In this document: piece by piece, positions 13,801 to 29,514 of the stretch | How positions within the stretch are numbered: the first letter of the stretch is position 1 | Layout of the letters: each line of letters starts with the position of its first letter | Notes under the pieces: model-generated | Database searches by the model: none | Told to the model about the DNA's origin: nothing | The model's input: the letters and a program-made list of their open reading frames with translations, nothing else | Origin: Chrysomallon squamiferum | Lineage: Eukaryota > Mollusca > Gastropoda > Neomphalida > Peltospiridae | Length of the DNA: 64,000 nucleotides | Reading direction: 5' to 3' | NCBI GenBank assembly: GCA_012295275.1 | Contig: CM022677.1 | Span: 1,047,147-1,111,146 of the forward strand | Position numbers and translations under genes: made by a program

Positions 13801-15670
13801 AATAAAAGCTATAACTCCAGCCAAAGGCATTAAAATAATTTCTAAGCTGTGGACCTCTGTCCATGAAAAGATGGAGAAACCCTAACCCTGTACACTTTAC
13901 AAAACCAATTTATTTCTTTACATTATCCCTTCTTTTCTTTTTTTTAATACAATATGTGTCATTTATACATACATTTTTCTTATTTAAAAACATGTTACAA
14001 AAAATTGGGGTTTTTTTGTGGGGGCTGGAACAGATTAATGGGATTTCAATTAATTTCAGTTAGAAAAATGAGCAAATTGGAAAAATTGATTTGATATACG
14101 AGTAAACTGAGTTACAAGCTCGGCCACAGAACAAATTAAACTCCTAAGTCAAGGTACCACTGTAGTTAAAATTTTATTCAGAACACTTTCTCATTTCTAA
14201 AGTTAAAGATCATAATAATAAAAATTCCCAGTGTGTGTTGTTCTGTGTGTGTGTTTAGCAGTGTGTCAGTGTGTGTATTTGTGTGTAGCTGTGTATATTT
14301 GTGTGTGTACAAGTGTGTAGGTGTATATATTTGTGTGTATACAATTATGTATGTGTAGGTATATTAGTGTGTGTATACGTGTCTATGTGTGTGTATTTGT
14401 GAGTACATGTGTAGGTGTGTATGTTAGTATGTGTACATGTGTAGGTGTGTATGTTAGTATGTGTACATGTGTAGGTGTATGTTTGTGTGTGTACATATGT
14501 GTAGCGTGTGTGTGTACATGTGTAGGTAGGTATATTTGTGTGTGTACATGTGTAGGTAGGTATATTTTTGTGTGTACATGTGTAGGTATATATTTGTGTG
14601 TACATGTTTAGGTGTGTATATTTGTGTACATATCTGTAGGTGTGTGTGTGTACATATGTGTAGGTGTGTATGTTAGTGTGTATGTACATGTGTATATTTG
14701 TGTGTGTAAATGTTTAGGTGTGTATGTTTGTGTATATGTGTAGGTGTGCATATTTGTGTGTGCATGTGTGTAGGTGTGTATATTTGTATGTGTACATGCG
14801 TGTAGGTGTGTAGGTGTATATCTGTGTATATCTGTGTACATGTGTGTAGGTGTGTATATGTTAGTGTGTGTGTACATGTGTGTAGGTATGTTAGTGTGTG
14901 TGTACGTGTGTAGGTGTGTATGTTAGTGTGTGTACATGTGTGTAGGTATGTTAGTGTGTGTGTACATGTGTGTAGGTGTGTATGATAGTGTGTGTGAACA
15001 TGTGTATAAAAAAGATTTAGCTGTTCCCTATGTAGAATATAATAATAACTGATTTAATTATTTCAATTTAAAAATAAAAATTAGTCAATAATAAAAATAA
15101 CAGGCAATCTATAAACATTTCATTGGTGTCTATTATTATTTTTCTAATTCTTTAAAGCTTTGTTGTTTGTGGGCAGCATGTGAAAAATGTTGATAATTTA
15201 AACACGTTTCTGTTTATTCAATACAACGTGAAGAAAAAACTAGCCCCAGGTGCCTAATTTACAAAACATTAAAAACCTATTTACCACGGAACAATGATGT
15301 CAAAGAAAATATTCTTAACAAGAAATAAATGAGGGATGGTAAAAAATAAAAATGTTAATAAAACAAGTCATTTTCCCCCACTTCAAACTCCTCAGACAGG
15401 GTCAGAAGTAGGTTCAGTTTAGGAAAACAGAAAAAGTGTAAAAATTAAGTTTTTGGGGGGTTTGTTTTATAATGATGTTAAATCATGATGTTATCAGAAA
15501 ATATTTAAAATCGCAATGAATCTAACAGAAATACAGTTCATTCTAAAAGCACTAACATTAGTAACCATCATCATCGTCATCATCATCATCATTATAATAA
15601 TAAAACAATGATAACTACTAGACATGTCACTAAAATTAATGAAATGATGAAAAAATGAACAAACCAAAGG

Positions 15671-15707
<37 letters not shown>

Positions 15708-16211
15708 AAAGAAGAAATATCGTTATTTGTTCTTTCCTGGTCAAATCATCATGATCATAAATACATTCTTTTGAGTTCAGCGAGGCGGGATGCATTCTAT
15801 TGAGCAGTGCACAAGCGTGGCAGGCTGTGAAAGTGTTTATCTGTGACCTACACCAATCAAACACATCCCCGATTATCTGCTACAACCCATTCACTCCGGC
15901 GCTGCCCTGTGATGATTTTAGCAGAGATATCAGATACTTGCAAAGATATACGATGCCAAAACTATGAACTTATGAGCAATTAACGTCAGTAGATTGTCAG
16001 GGACCCATCTACAAATCCATAAAGATTCAATCAAGCAAAACTGGCTTTCTCTCATCCCATTAAAACATTTTTTTTCTAATAAGAAAATGTTGGAAGTTGA
16101 TGATCATTTAAAAAACATTTGACACTGTGAATACAAATTAAGTAAAATGATTAATGATCAGAATGTGCTACTGAGTGATAAACGCTAACGTCTTCCTATT
16201 TTTATTATTAT

Positions 16212-16244
<33 letters not shown>

Positions 16245-17552
16245 GGGGGGGTAACTTAGCAAAAATGAAATATCATTTTCATAATAAAAAAAAAAAAAAA
16301 AAAACTGTTTTTTTCAAGAAATACATCACATGGAGTAAGTTGGAGATAATTTATTTACACTGCAAATAAAAAGAACTAAAAAAAAAAAAGAAAAGACATA
16401 TTGTACTAAAGATTTCTCTGCTTTTGAGTTTTTGTTGATAGATCTGATATCAAACTGGAGTATAAATCACGTTATTTTATTTGCTACTATATAATAACAG
16501 AAAAAAAAAAATCAAGACATGAAAAACATTATAAAATAACAATAATCTTCAACAGAAAACTCTGTATTACACGAAACATCCTATCTCAGTTATCTCAAAA
16601 CATTCTCATTTTCTAAAAATATCCAACCACATTCTTGTAAAACTACATAAAACAAGCAGAACAAATTTGAAAAATGAAGAAAATCTTTGATAGGTGTTAT
16701 GATCACTTACTGACACAGCCAAGCTAAGAAGAGCTCCAGGGTAGTCTAGTGTGTGCACAACCTGGTAGCTAGTCACATCATAGACCTTCACATGTCTGAA
16801 AAAACACAATTTCTTCAAACTGTAAACTATTGTGAAAGAAGTATTCAAATACTGGCATTTGTGTTAAAACAAACACTTTTGATGCATTCTCCAGTTATTT
16901 TTTTTTTTTTATTATTTAAAACAAATACCAAACATCTATTTATGATATGTTCATGACAAATCTAGCAATAAAGTAAACTGAAAACATTAATCACCCATTT
17001 TCAGATATCTATTTTTGTGAATTTTCTGATGTATGAACAGTTATGTGTGTTCTTCTTGTCTTACTAGAAAAATAATCAGCTGTTATTTGTAAATGCCAAA
17101 ATGATACGACTTTCCGTACGTTATAGAAAAATAGACATCTCTAAATAATATGGAGATTTTTATCATAATGTTTTTTGTTTTGTTTTTTTATTTTTTCGTT
17201 GTTATTGTGGTTTCTTTGTTATTTTTTTTATTAGATATACTATTAAATACAAAGTATAAAAATGGAAGAATGTTCTTAAGGATACAAAGAATGCTTTGTG
17301 TATGATTTGGTATTTTTGAATTATGGTTTGATGACTTCTGAAATTTAGTTCATAGAGAGAGAGAGAGAGAAAAAAAAAGAAAGAAAAATAGACCAAGAAA
17401 GTGAGTGAGAGGGGGACAGAGAAAGAAAAGGAGAGAATGAATGAAAGCCAGAGAGAAAGTCTGAGTAAGAGAGATGGTGTGAGAGAGACAGAGATAGTGA
17501 GAGAGAGACAGAGATAGTGAGAGACAGAGATGGTGAGAGAGTCAGAGATAGT

Positions 17553-17601
<49 letters not shown>

Positions 17602-17765
17602 TGAGAGAAAGAGAGAGAGAGAGAGAGACACACACACACACAAAATGAGACACCGAGAGAGAGAAACACACACAAAATGAGAGTGAAAGAGAGACACACA
17701 AAATGAGAAAGACACACAAAATGAGAGAGAGAGAGACACACACACACACACAGAGATAGACACAC

Positions 17766-17825
<60 letters not shown>

Positions 17826-18455
17826 AAATAAAGTAAATACCTGTCCAGTGAAGCTGACATGAAGCGGTGGTAGTTGCTGCAGAATGCCAGTGCAGTGACA
17901 TTTTTATGATGATGACACAGAGAGGTCAGAAGTCGACCTCCAGCCAAAACATCCCACACCTTCACAACATTACCACCTGAAAATATGTTACCATGACAAC
18001 CAAAATTATTAAATAATTACTTCAAAATGATGTTAGTCTGTATTGCATAACTAATCTTTTTCTTCAAAAAAACTGTGTATGAGTGTGTATATGTGTGTGT
18101 GTGTGTATGTTTGTGTGTGCATGTGTGTATTTGTGTGTGTGTGTATGTGTATATGTGTGTATGTGCATGTGTATGTGTGTATGCATGTGTATGTGCGTGT
18201 ATGTGCATGTGTGTATGTGTATGTGTCTATGTGTATGTGTGAGTATGTGTATGTATGTGTGAGTATGTATATGTGAGTATGTGTGTATGTGTCTGTGTTG
18301 ATGTGTATGTGTGTGTGTATGTGTGTGTGTGTGGTGTATGTGTATGTGCATGTGTTTGTATGTGTATGTGCATGTGTGTGTATGTGTGAGTGTGTGTGTA
18401 TGTCTGCATGTGTGTGTGTATGTGTGTATGTGTGTGTGTGTGTGTGTGTGTGCAT

Positions 18456-18494
<39 letters not shown>

Positions 18495-20046
18495 CATGTG
18501 CATTCTTGCTCTGTATGTATTTCAATAATGAGCACTGTAAATAGAATTTAAAAGAAAACGTTAATAAACTTCAGACACAAAACGGAAGATGTGTAATTGC
18601 AAGAAGACCTATTTATCTCCGATACTGATGGCAATCCGGAGACTCACAAATATTTCCACAAGTTGCTAATGACTGGCAACACAGCGCATCTGACTCGAGT
18701 GTTTGTCAACAGATAACAGCCGCAGACTGATGTTTGCAAAATATCACTGGGAAACTTTTAAACAAACATTCTGCTAGTTTTACCCATATTTTGTTGTTTT
18801 TTTAAAAACATTCTCCTTCTCTTTCATGTTATTATAAACAAATTTGTTATTATTTGTTTAAAAAGATTATGTGTTTGTATGCTTGAATATGTGTGTATCT
18901 GTTGTTTGTGTTTGTGTGTGTGTGTGTATGTATGTGTGTGTGTGTGTGTGTGTGCACAGAAAATAGCAACACTAGATAACATACTTAATTTGAAGTGAAT
19001 TCTAAATAATTTAATTAGTAGTGAAACAATAACAAACACAACAGCTAGAAATTTCTCAATAAAATAAAGCTATGCTGTCTTGATGTATATGTTAAAACAC
19101 TCCTATTATTAAACACAAACAACAGAAAATAATATTAACAATAACAACAACAACAATAATAATAATACTAATAAAATTATAAATTAAGTGAAGAAAATTA
19201 AATCTGTAAATATTTTATTTTATATTATTATTTATTTATTTATTAAATAAGAGTAATAAAAATTAAATTAATATTCATGATGTTGAAAGTTTGTTTATGT
19301 TGTTTTTTAAAAATTAGCAAAGATTCTGTATTTGCTGTTTTAGTTTTGTACCAGACTATCAGTGCAATTAGTTTTAAGTAATATATGTAATTTTAATGAT
19401 AAAATTTGACCAAGTTTCATATGAATGATTTATCAGAATTGTTTGCTGTCACTGGGAGGGTATTTATACAATACTAATTCCTAAGTCAATCTTAGGGAGA
19501 AGTTAGAGTCACTTTCACACCTCACTGTCGTTTATTTTTAAATTAATATTCACACACACACATAAACATTCACACAGAAGCATTTAACAAAAAAGCCAAA
19601 TAAACATGACCAGTTTTAAAAAACCGAGACATTTCACTGTGTAGTGAAACGAGGCAATCACTACTGAAAAATTAACGTTCAGTGGTTTGGGAATGTAAAT
19701 TCCACCATTTTTCAGGCCAGTCTGATTAGAAATCATTGGTTAATGACAGAAGGATGGATCAGTTTCCCACACAGTGTACTCAAACATCTGAATGAAATGG
19801 AAGCTGAGGAAGTAAGTCAGATAGAGAAATGATGCTACATTTCTTCCACTCTACTTGTGATTTATCAAAAGTAATTATGCATGTTGGCATCATAAAGACT
19901 ATTCATGTGCCACAAACAAGAGCTTCACTCTTCAGTTAGACAGAATATAACTCATTGAAAGTCCAATTTAACTCAAAACAGATGTTGAATGGTATTTGAA
20001 GCGAGAGTGTATATTGAGAAAGTGGGAAACAGATATTAGAAGAAAT

Positions 20047-20083
<37 letters not shown>

Positions 20084-20084
20084 T

Positions 20085-20135
<51 letters not shown>

Positions 20136-20142
20136 CAGAGAT

Positions 20143-20191
<49 letters not shown>

Positions 20192-21022
20192 CAGAGATCC
20201 AGATAGAGAGAGGGGGGAGAGAGAGAGAGAGAGATGAACATAGAGAAATAAGAGAGATGATGAGAATGAATGAGAATAAGAGTGAGCAAGAATGAGAGAC
20301 AAAGCGAGAAAAGGAGGTAAAGAGAAAGATAGAGAGAAAGAGAGAAAAAAGATAGAAACTAAAAGGGAAAGGAAAAGAGAAAGAAAAAACTGAGAAGGAG
20401 GGGAGATGTTCTCTGATATTGTAATTTGAAAGTTTGTTGTTGGAGATAGTTTGTGAGGACAGCTGGCCACGCGGTTATGATTGATCACCTCGGCAATGTC
20501 AGATCATCCAAATATATTTCCTTTTCATTTAGATTTCAGCACATGGTCTTCTCATCACAGAGGATGAATGCAAAACTAGATCTTCTCTGTAGGCTGTTTA
20601 TAAATATTTAATGTAAACAACACACCAAGACTTGCTTAATATTCCCTTCAAAGAACATTCTTGATATACGTGTGTGCAGAGGCTGAGGTTTTTTTGCTGT
20701 TGTTGTTGTTCATCTATTAAACAGCTGTGAAAATCTCTCGTTTGATCGGGGGACTCATTTAGAGGAATCCCTCAATCTCACTTTAATGGAGCATTTCAAG
20801 TTATTCTCACTTCACCAATCATAATTGTACTGTCTGCTTCATCTGCATATGTCTGCGTTCTTGTAGTGTTTGTCTATATGTCTGTGTGTTGGTGTGTATA
20901 TGTGTGTATATGTGTTTGTAGTTTGTGCGTGTGTGTCTGTGTGTTGGTGTGTATATGTGTGTATATGTGTTTGTAATGTGTGTGTGTCTGTATGTTGGTG
21001 AGTATATGTGTGTATGTGTTTG

Positions 21023-21062
<40 letters not shown>

Positions 21063-21359
21063 CTTCATTTGTATATATTAATTATTTATATTATTTGGGT
21101 AATTTAATTAACAGAAGTCATTATAAAAATTATTAAAAAGAAAAATAAGTAATTAAAAAGTATTAAAAACAAAGTTATTCACTTTTCTAGATGAAGAATA
21201 TGTTCTTAAAAAAAGAGAGATCATGACCTGAATCTGAAAAAATTACAAAGTTTAAATTACAAAGTAAAGAATACAACTAATCTGTAAATCTGTGACATGG
21301 AAGTACAAAGAAAGAATGAATAGAGAGAGGGACAAAAATCAAAGAAAATACAAATGTTT

Positions 21360-21396
<37 letters not shown>

Positions 21397-24300
21397 AGAG
21401 AGAAAAAAAGAGAATGAAAGTGAACCAGGAATGTGAAAAATGAAAATGGTATCACAATAAAAAGATTAAAAAAAAAATTCAACCCAAAAAGTTAAATTCA
21501 ATTTTAAAAGTTAGGTGAGAGACTTTTTTATATGTTTATAAAATTAGTAAAACTGCTGCACAGATATCGAGAGAAAACTAAATCATCTGTTTGTTTCAGT
21601 AACTCAGCAAGCCAGTGTTCATTTCAGAACCGATAAACACACACATCATTATGACAAGATGGATGCTAAGCTATTTATCTTATTTCTCGTTCTACTATCA
21701 CAGCCATTTTCCAGTTTTTACCTCAACTAATAACAATCACAATTATCACTATTTCCTAGTCACAAATTTATTGTGATTTTTTTTTTTTTACATTGGTTAT
21801 TTTTATGAGTTTTTGTTGAGTCTGCTGGATGAGGACTGATGTGAGGAGGAAAACAAATGGAAGTACGGATGAACAGATCATTACTGAAAAGATGAAAATT
21901 TGATTAACAGCCATGTTTGTGAGGTTAGTGAGCTAATTAATCTGGTTTCACTATAAACATATTTTTTTCTTTTCACCTTCCCCATTTCTGCATTTTACGA
22001 ATTCCATTTGGCGGTATTTTATTTTACCTGTGTGTTTTTTCACCTCTTTATAAACATAACTGGATTCCCCGCGAAAGCTGCTTCAGCAGCTGAATAACCA
22101 CTCAGAATCATTTATCATAATTTCTGACTGCACAGGATATAGCTCGAGTAATTGAAACAAACAAAACACAATGGCTGATCATCTTGGAGGTATTTTTTTA
22201 TCGAGGATCTGTTTAAACATTTCATCTCAGAGGACATCACTTTACCAGACAAGCCAGTCACTACATCGGTGTGGTCTGTGTTGACTTTTTGTGCATTCAT
22301 TAAGTGTCTGTGCAGAGGATGCAAGAAGAGAAACCTGACTTACCACATCAAAAGTGAGCCCAATAAACCTGTAACACGTATTCACGTGAGATAAACTATT
22401 ACCTGGCTGACAGAGGCCAAACGAAACTCCACACGTAAACAAACAACAAAATACTGACAGGAATTACACTTACTTCAATGAAACAGTTTATTAAGAAAGA
22501 ATGAGATTAATATGTGTTTAATAACACTGTAGATACAGAAAATCAAGATATGAAAAAAATAACACAATGAGGACACAGTGTAAAATGCAATATTTCCGAG
22601 TTGAAATTAACACAAACTTGAAATTCTCATTAGCATCAGTGTATTAAAAAGTAATAATAATAAAAAAATACATCTCACATTTGTTCATTTAAAACACTTG
22701 AAAAAGAAGAAACTAAAGAAGGTATGTTTAAAAAAAAAATAAAAGGAACCTAACTAGCCTGTCCATTTGATAGCAAACCCTGGTGGCAGTTTGACATGTT
22801 GAGATGGGCAGATAACTGCGAGCACATCAAACTGATTTCAAACTGAACTTTACTCTTCTTACGCCAATTTGACGTGACCGGGTTACAAACAAAATATAAA
22901 TCATTAGTGTGGGATGTTAAATCAGGGAAAGTGAAATCTTTTCACACTTATTAACTGACAGAATACAAAGCAGTTAATTTGCTGGATTTCGCTTGGAGCG
23001 TGAACTGGACGTCTGTACACCACAACAGCTACACCATCGCTGGCTGACAACAGGAACTACATCAGGCTCGAGTGAAAGTGAAACTTGAGAATTATTGCTT
23101 CTGCTTTCTGGTATACGGTGACTGACAAATTTTGTGATAATTGAAGTCAGCCTGCTAATTGAACAAGGAGAGATTCTGTTTTGAGACTTGTTTCACTGTC
23201 TGACAACTGGTTAGTGGCAAGATTCAAATCTACATGAGAGGTATTCTCAAACAAGCCAATCTGAAATCTCCTCCTCGCCGGTAGATATTTAACAAAAAAA
23301 ACAGATACAAGCCGCTTCCAGTCAGAGAAGAATTAAATGGACAAGAAGAATTCGAGAAAGCAAGGAAAAAATGCCATCTAAATGCATATCATTTGAAACA
23401 AAACATATCAGATTTTATATCCAGCTTAACTGACTGTCAGCAATGCTGGAAGAAAATCAAAATATGTGAGCTGTTAGATGCTGCTCAGCAAGAAGTAAAA
23501 TAAAGTAAAATAAAGTAAAATAAAATAAATATGATAATCTTATTTTTTCTCTTTTTATAAGCATTTTTCATTTAAAGATTATTTTTTTTTTTTATTATTT
23601 TTAATGAGACAAGAAATATATTTGTTATTTATTTTTTACATCAAATGTAATTAAAAATATATTTTTAAATTGCTGGTTTTATCTGAATGTTACCTTGTAA
23701 AACGTCTTAAAAAGAAATAAATTGCAAACTACAAACAAGAATTTAAAAATAAATAATACTATCATTATTTCAGAAATAATCTGTTTTCTTTTTTTTTTTT
23801 TTCTTTTTTCTCTCATTGTTGTCATCTGCATCAGTAATTAACATCACAAGACTTTACTACCAAAACAGGCTTTTGTGTTTTATCAAGTTGATAATTTAAT
23901 AATAAATTTTATTTATTTCAGACCACAGATTATGTAAATACATTAATTAATACTGTTCATTTCACATTTATTAATATTATTTTATTCATTATTTTGTTTG
24001 TTTACTAAAACCATTTAACAGTTGGAATGTTTTATTTGTACAAAAATAAAAATAAATAAAAGCACTAATCTAAATAAAAATAATGACAACTATAATAACA
24101 GCAGAAATTTATTAAAATAAATTAATATAAAAACAGCTAAAATAATAATGTCATTAACAAAAACTATAAACACCAGTAATTTATATAAAAATAATAACAA
24201 CTATATACACCAGTAATCTATATTACAAAAATAATTTAAGAAAACTATAAGCATCAATATGTACAAAAATAACACCACCAATCTATATAAAAATAATAAC

Positions 24301-24956
24301 AACAATAAACATGACTAATTTATATAAAAATAATAAAACAACAATAAAAACTAATTTATATTAAAAAAAAAAAAATAAAAAACTATAAACACCAGTAATC
24401 TATATAAAAATAACAACAGCTAATTGAAGTAACACATCTAAGTGGAAGCTGCTTTCTGAGGCAATCTGTACATCTGTGTTCAGTTCAGAGTAGGATTACA
24501 AATAGAAGCTGGCAAAGAATGCAATTTAAGACATCTTTTAAAAGAAAAATTTCAAAACAAAACAAGAATGTGAGTGTTTCTTTAGCAGCGTGTGTTTGAC
24601 ACAATCGTGTGTGTAGTGAGCGTTTGACTGGAGCCAGTCTACTGCTACAGCAGACAACAATCAGTCGACATTGTTAACCCCGTTGTTGTCAACAAAACAA
24701 AAACAGTTTAAAAAGATGTTCACGAGGAAGCTGTCTGACAGAAATCTCATCACGTACAGATTTTTATACAGACATCCAGACACGTGAGTTGAAGTAATGT
24801 GATTGTACTGTGTTAAACTCTCGAAAACACATCAGGAAAACACATCAAGAAAACACATCACAATGTACATCCTTAGAGAATTAAACAAACTCTTCTAAAC
24901 AACTGACTGTTCAAATAATAATAAAAAAATAATAATAATAAAATAATAATAACAAG

Positions 24957-24998
<42 letters not shown>

Positions 24999-26353
24999 TT
25001 ATAATAATAATAAGATAATAATAATAATAATAAAAGCAGTATGTCCAATGAAAAAATAAATAATGGACAGTACAATGAATAAAACAGAAATATGTACAAT
25101 TTATGTACAATTAACTGTACAATGAAAAAGAATAGGCTACACAATAAAGGAGAAAAAAAAATAATTGTCCACTGAAGAAAAACCATAACAGACTAATAAA
25201 TGAAGAAAAAAAGACTGTACAATGAAGAAAAACCATAACAGACTAATAAATGAAGAAAAACATGACTAAACAAAAGATTGTACAATAAAAACAAATTAAA
25301 CAATAGTCTGTACAGTGAAGAAACAATAAACAACAGACTGAACAATAAACTGTACAATGAAGAAACATTAAACAACAGACTGTACAGTGAAGAAAAAGCA
25401 AAACTGTACCATGAAGAAACATTAAACAATAGACTGTACAGTGAAGAAACAATAAACAACAGACTGTACAATAAACTGTACAATGAAGGAACATTAAACA
25501 ATAAACTGTACAATGAAGAAAAAGCAAAACTGTACCATGAAGAAAAAAAGAAAAGAAAAAAGTATAATGAAGCAAAAAAGGAAGAGATAACTACTGATTT
25601 ATAGCACATTCCAACTGGCTACATGATCCAGCTAAACTTTCTTCTTTTATATCATTTTTCTGTCTGGATTCACTTTTCCTTGTAAACCAATAAAGATAGG
25701 ATTACACAAATCAGATTTTTTTTTCTTCTTTTACAGTTGTAAATGTTTTATTTTTGACATTTGTCATCAGTGTAGAGAATTGTGTTAATTCATGTTTTGT
25801 AATAATAACAATTCTCCTTATTTCAGGAGCTTTATTTATTTTTTTTATACTTTTATTTATGTGTGTGTATGTTCTGTGAGAGTATAAAATGTATAAAACA
25901 GTTATTTAAGTCTACAATCTCCAACGACCTCACACAAAGTAATAAGAAGAAAATGGCCTAAAAACAGTGTATTTATTTAAGAATCTGTTCCTGTATTTGT
26001 TGTAATAATAAATATAACAAAAGTACTGTTCCTGTTTGAACTAGTGGATCATATCATATCATGAACAGAAAAAAAATAATGTTTTGTTGAGACGTGGTTA
26101 TTTTAAGTAATTCTCTCTTGATTAACTATTAATTCTAAGAATGTACACTGACACAGAACAGAAAGCTTTATACTTTATACTTTATACTTTGACAAATTAC
26201 TCACAGAGCAGCAGGAAATGTATTTTTTAAATAATTCAGTAAAAAGTTATTTTTTTTTTTTTTTTTTTAAATTTAAATAAATGATTTGTAAATTTGAATA
26301 AATTTAAAATATGAGAGGAAGTATGTTTATTTTATTATCATCATCATTATTAC

Positions 26354-26408
<55 letters not shown>

Positions 26409-29400
26409 TATTAAAAAACATAAAATAACTATAAACAAAAATTAAAGTTATAAACATGAGTTTGTATTAGAAAAAATACTTTTCATGAAATCAGTTATTT
26501 TTTTATCTCTGTTTCCTTCTCACTTTTACAAATTTACAGAAAAAAAATTAACTGACAAGAAAAATATTTATCTTTGATTAATAAAAGATTATGTAGCAGG
26601 TTTATTTTCTTTGACTTTTTTTTTTTTTTTTTTTTTTTGGATGCTGTTAAACTAATCATTTTTTAACTATTGGATGAAAAGTTGTTTTTTTTTGAATATC
26701 TGCTAGTTTATAAATTATAGAAACATTTCAATGTGTGATGAATGAAAAAACAGAATCTAAAAGTTTTCATTTATCTTCAAATAAAACAGTAAAAATGAAA
26801 CATTCATATTTTTATCTTAACATATACTGTCATTTCACATTACAATGTTTATAGTGTTATTTGTACACACATCTTTACTGCTGTGTTCAGTGTTATTTGT
26901 ACACACATCTCTACTGCTGTGTTCACACACTGTAGTGTTATTTGTACACATCTCTACTGCTGTGTTCAGTGTTATTTGTACACACATCTCTACTGCTGTG
27001 TTCACACACTGTAGTGTTATTTGTACACATATCTCTACTGCTGTGTTCACACTGTAGTGTTATTTGTACACACATCTCTACTGCTGTGTTCACACACTGT
27101 AGTGTTATTTGTACACACATCTCTACTGCTGTGTTCACACACTGTTGTGTTATTTGTACACACATCTCTACTGCTGTGTTCACACACTGTAGTGTTATTT
27201 GTACACACATCTCTACTGCTGTGTTCACACACTGTAGTGTTATTTGTACACACATCTCTACTGCTGTGTTCACACACTGTAGTGTTATTTGTACACATCT
27301 CTACTGCTGTGTTCAGTGTTATTTGTACACATCTCTACTGCTGTGTTCAGTGTTATTTGTACACACATCTCTACTGCTGTGTTCACACACTGTAGTGTTA
27401 TTTGTACACACATCTCTACTGCTGTGTTCACACACTGTAGTGTTATTTGTACACATATCTCTACTGCTGTGTTCACACACTGTAGTGTTATTTGTACACA
27501 TATCTCTACTGCTGTGTTCACACACTGTAGTGTTATTTGTACACACATCTCTACTGCTGTGTTCACAGTGTTATTTGTACACACATCTCTACTGCTGTGT
27601 TCACACAGTGTAGTGTTATTTGTACACACATCTCTACTGCTGTGTTCACACACTGTAGTGTTATTTGTACACATCTCTACTGCTGTGTTCAGTGTTATTT
27701 GTACACATCTCTACTGCTGTGTTCAGTGTTATTTGTACACACATCTCTACTGCTGTGTTCACACACTGTAGTGTTATTTGTACACACATCTCTACTGCTG
27801 TGTTCACACACTGTAGTGTTATTTGTACACACATCTCTACTGCTGTGTTCACACACTGTAGTGTTATTTGTACACACATCTCTACTGCTGTGTTCACACA
27901 CTGTAGTGTTATTTGTACACACATCTCTACTGCTGTTCACACTGTAGTGTTATTTGTACACACATCTCTACTGCTGTGTTCACACACTAGTGTTATTTGT
28001 ACACACATCTCTACTGCTGTGTTCACACACTGTAGTGTTATTTGTACACACATCTCTACTGCTGTGTTCACACACTAGTGTTATTTGTACACACATCTCT
28101 ACTGCTGTGTTCACACACTGTAGTGTTATTTGTACACACATCTCTACTGCTGTGTTCACACACTGTTATTTGTACACACATCTCTACTGCTGTGTTCACA
28201 CACTAGTGTTATTTGTACACACATCTCTACTGCTGTGTTCACACACTGTAGTGTTATTTGTACACACATCTCTACTGCTGTGTTCACACACTGTAGTGTT
28301 ATTTGTACACACATCTCTACTGCTGTTCACACACTGTAGTGTTATTTGTACACACATCTCTACTGCTGTGTTCACACACTAGTGTTATTTGTACACACAT
28401 CTCTACTGCTGTTCACACACTGTTATTTGTACACACATCTCTACTGCTGTTTTCACACACTGTGTTATTTGTACACACATCTCTACTGCTGTTTTCAGTG
28501 TTATTTGTACACATATCTCTACTGCTATGTTCAGTGTTATTTGTACACATATCTCTACTGCTGTGTTCACACACTGTAGTGTTATTTGTACACATATCTC
28601 TACTGTTGTGTTCACACAGTGTGTTATTTGTACACATATCTATACTGTTGTGTTCACACAAGTTAATGTTAAATAAAAAACAACTACTTCTAGTAAACAA
28701 CATCTCAGTTTTTTAAACAGACACCATGATCACCTGGCAGGCTGTATTCAGGTGTCAAATAATCAATATCTTTTGTAACCTGTAGACAAAAATGAAAGGA
28801 CAACAAGACAACACATACCAAAGAGTATCAGTATTTCCTACAGCTAAAGGTAACTTAGCACAATACGGCTTATATTTTATTTGAGGTGGAATGAAGAATG
28901 TAATGAGCAGGTCTTCCATTTTTATTTTAGATTTTTTAAACCTATCATTTTTATGTCAGACATTTCTAGATCTACCATTTTTATTTTTGATGTTTTTAGA
29001 CTATCATTTTTATTCTAAAATTTACAGTCTGTATACTTCATCCAATAACAATAACAGCATAGATAGAGCTGAGGTAAAAATAAACAAATAACCAGTGAAA
29101 AAAAACTCAACATTAGTGCTGGATCATAAACTGCTAATTTATATTCCAATTCACTGACAAAAATCATGGCAGTTTCTTTTCACCAAGAATTAATATGGCG
29201 ACATGGGTTATTTGCTTTGATAGGAACTCTTCAGTTTTAGAGAGTGATAAATATTCCCCAGCATACTTCCTGTGTCCTATTAACATCTTGACTGAGAAAT
29301 ATACAAGAAGGTAATTACCATGAAGAAAAAAAAAAAAAGAGATTTCCAAGTATCTTTTAATGTGATATAATAAGAAAAAGTTTTTAATCAAAAAATTCTT

Positions 29401-29455
29401 TTTTTTTGTATATTTTATTATTCATTTATTTATTTGTACTTATTTATTATTAATA

Positions 29456-29514
<59 letters not shown>

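Noticed and set aside
15671-16304. Retroposon poly(A) tail or processed pseudogene
   Set aside because: The A and T runs have no adjoining coding or SINE/LINE-like body and no visible target duplication.
17202-18544. Serine/leucine-, histidine/threonine- and cysteine/valine-rich proteins
   Set aside because: Artefacts of GA and TG repeats around UTP15 exon 7; only 17976-17841 is coding.
26855-28660. CRISPR-like array
   Set aside because: The units are contiguous tandem copies without unique spacers, and the window is eukaryotic.
26842-28716. Many long open frames on both strands (up to about 220 codons)
   Set aside because: They are reading frames through a 45-bp repeat, present in several frames at once, with no start, splice or domain support.
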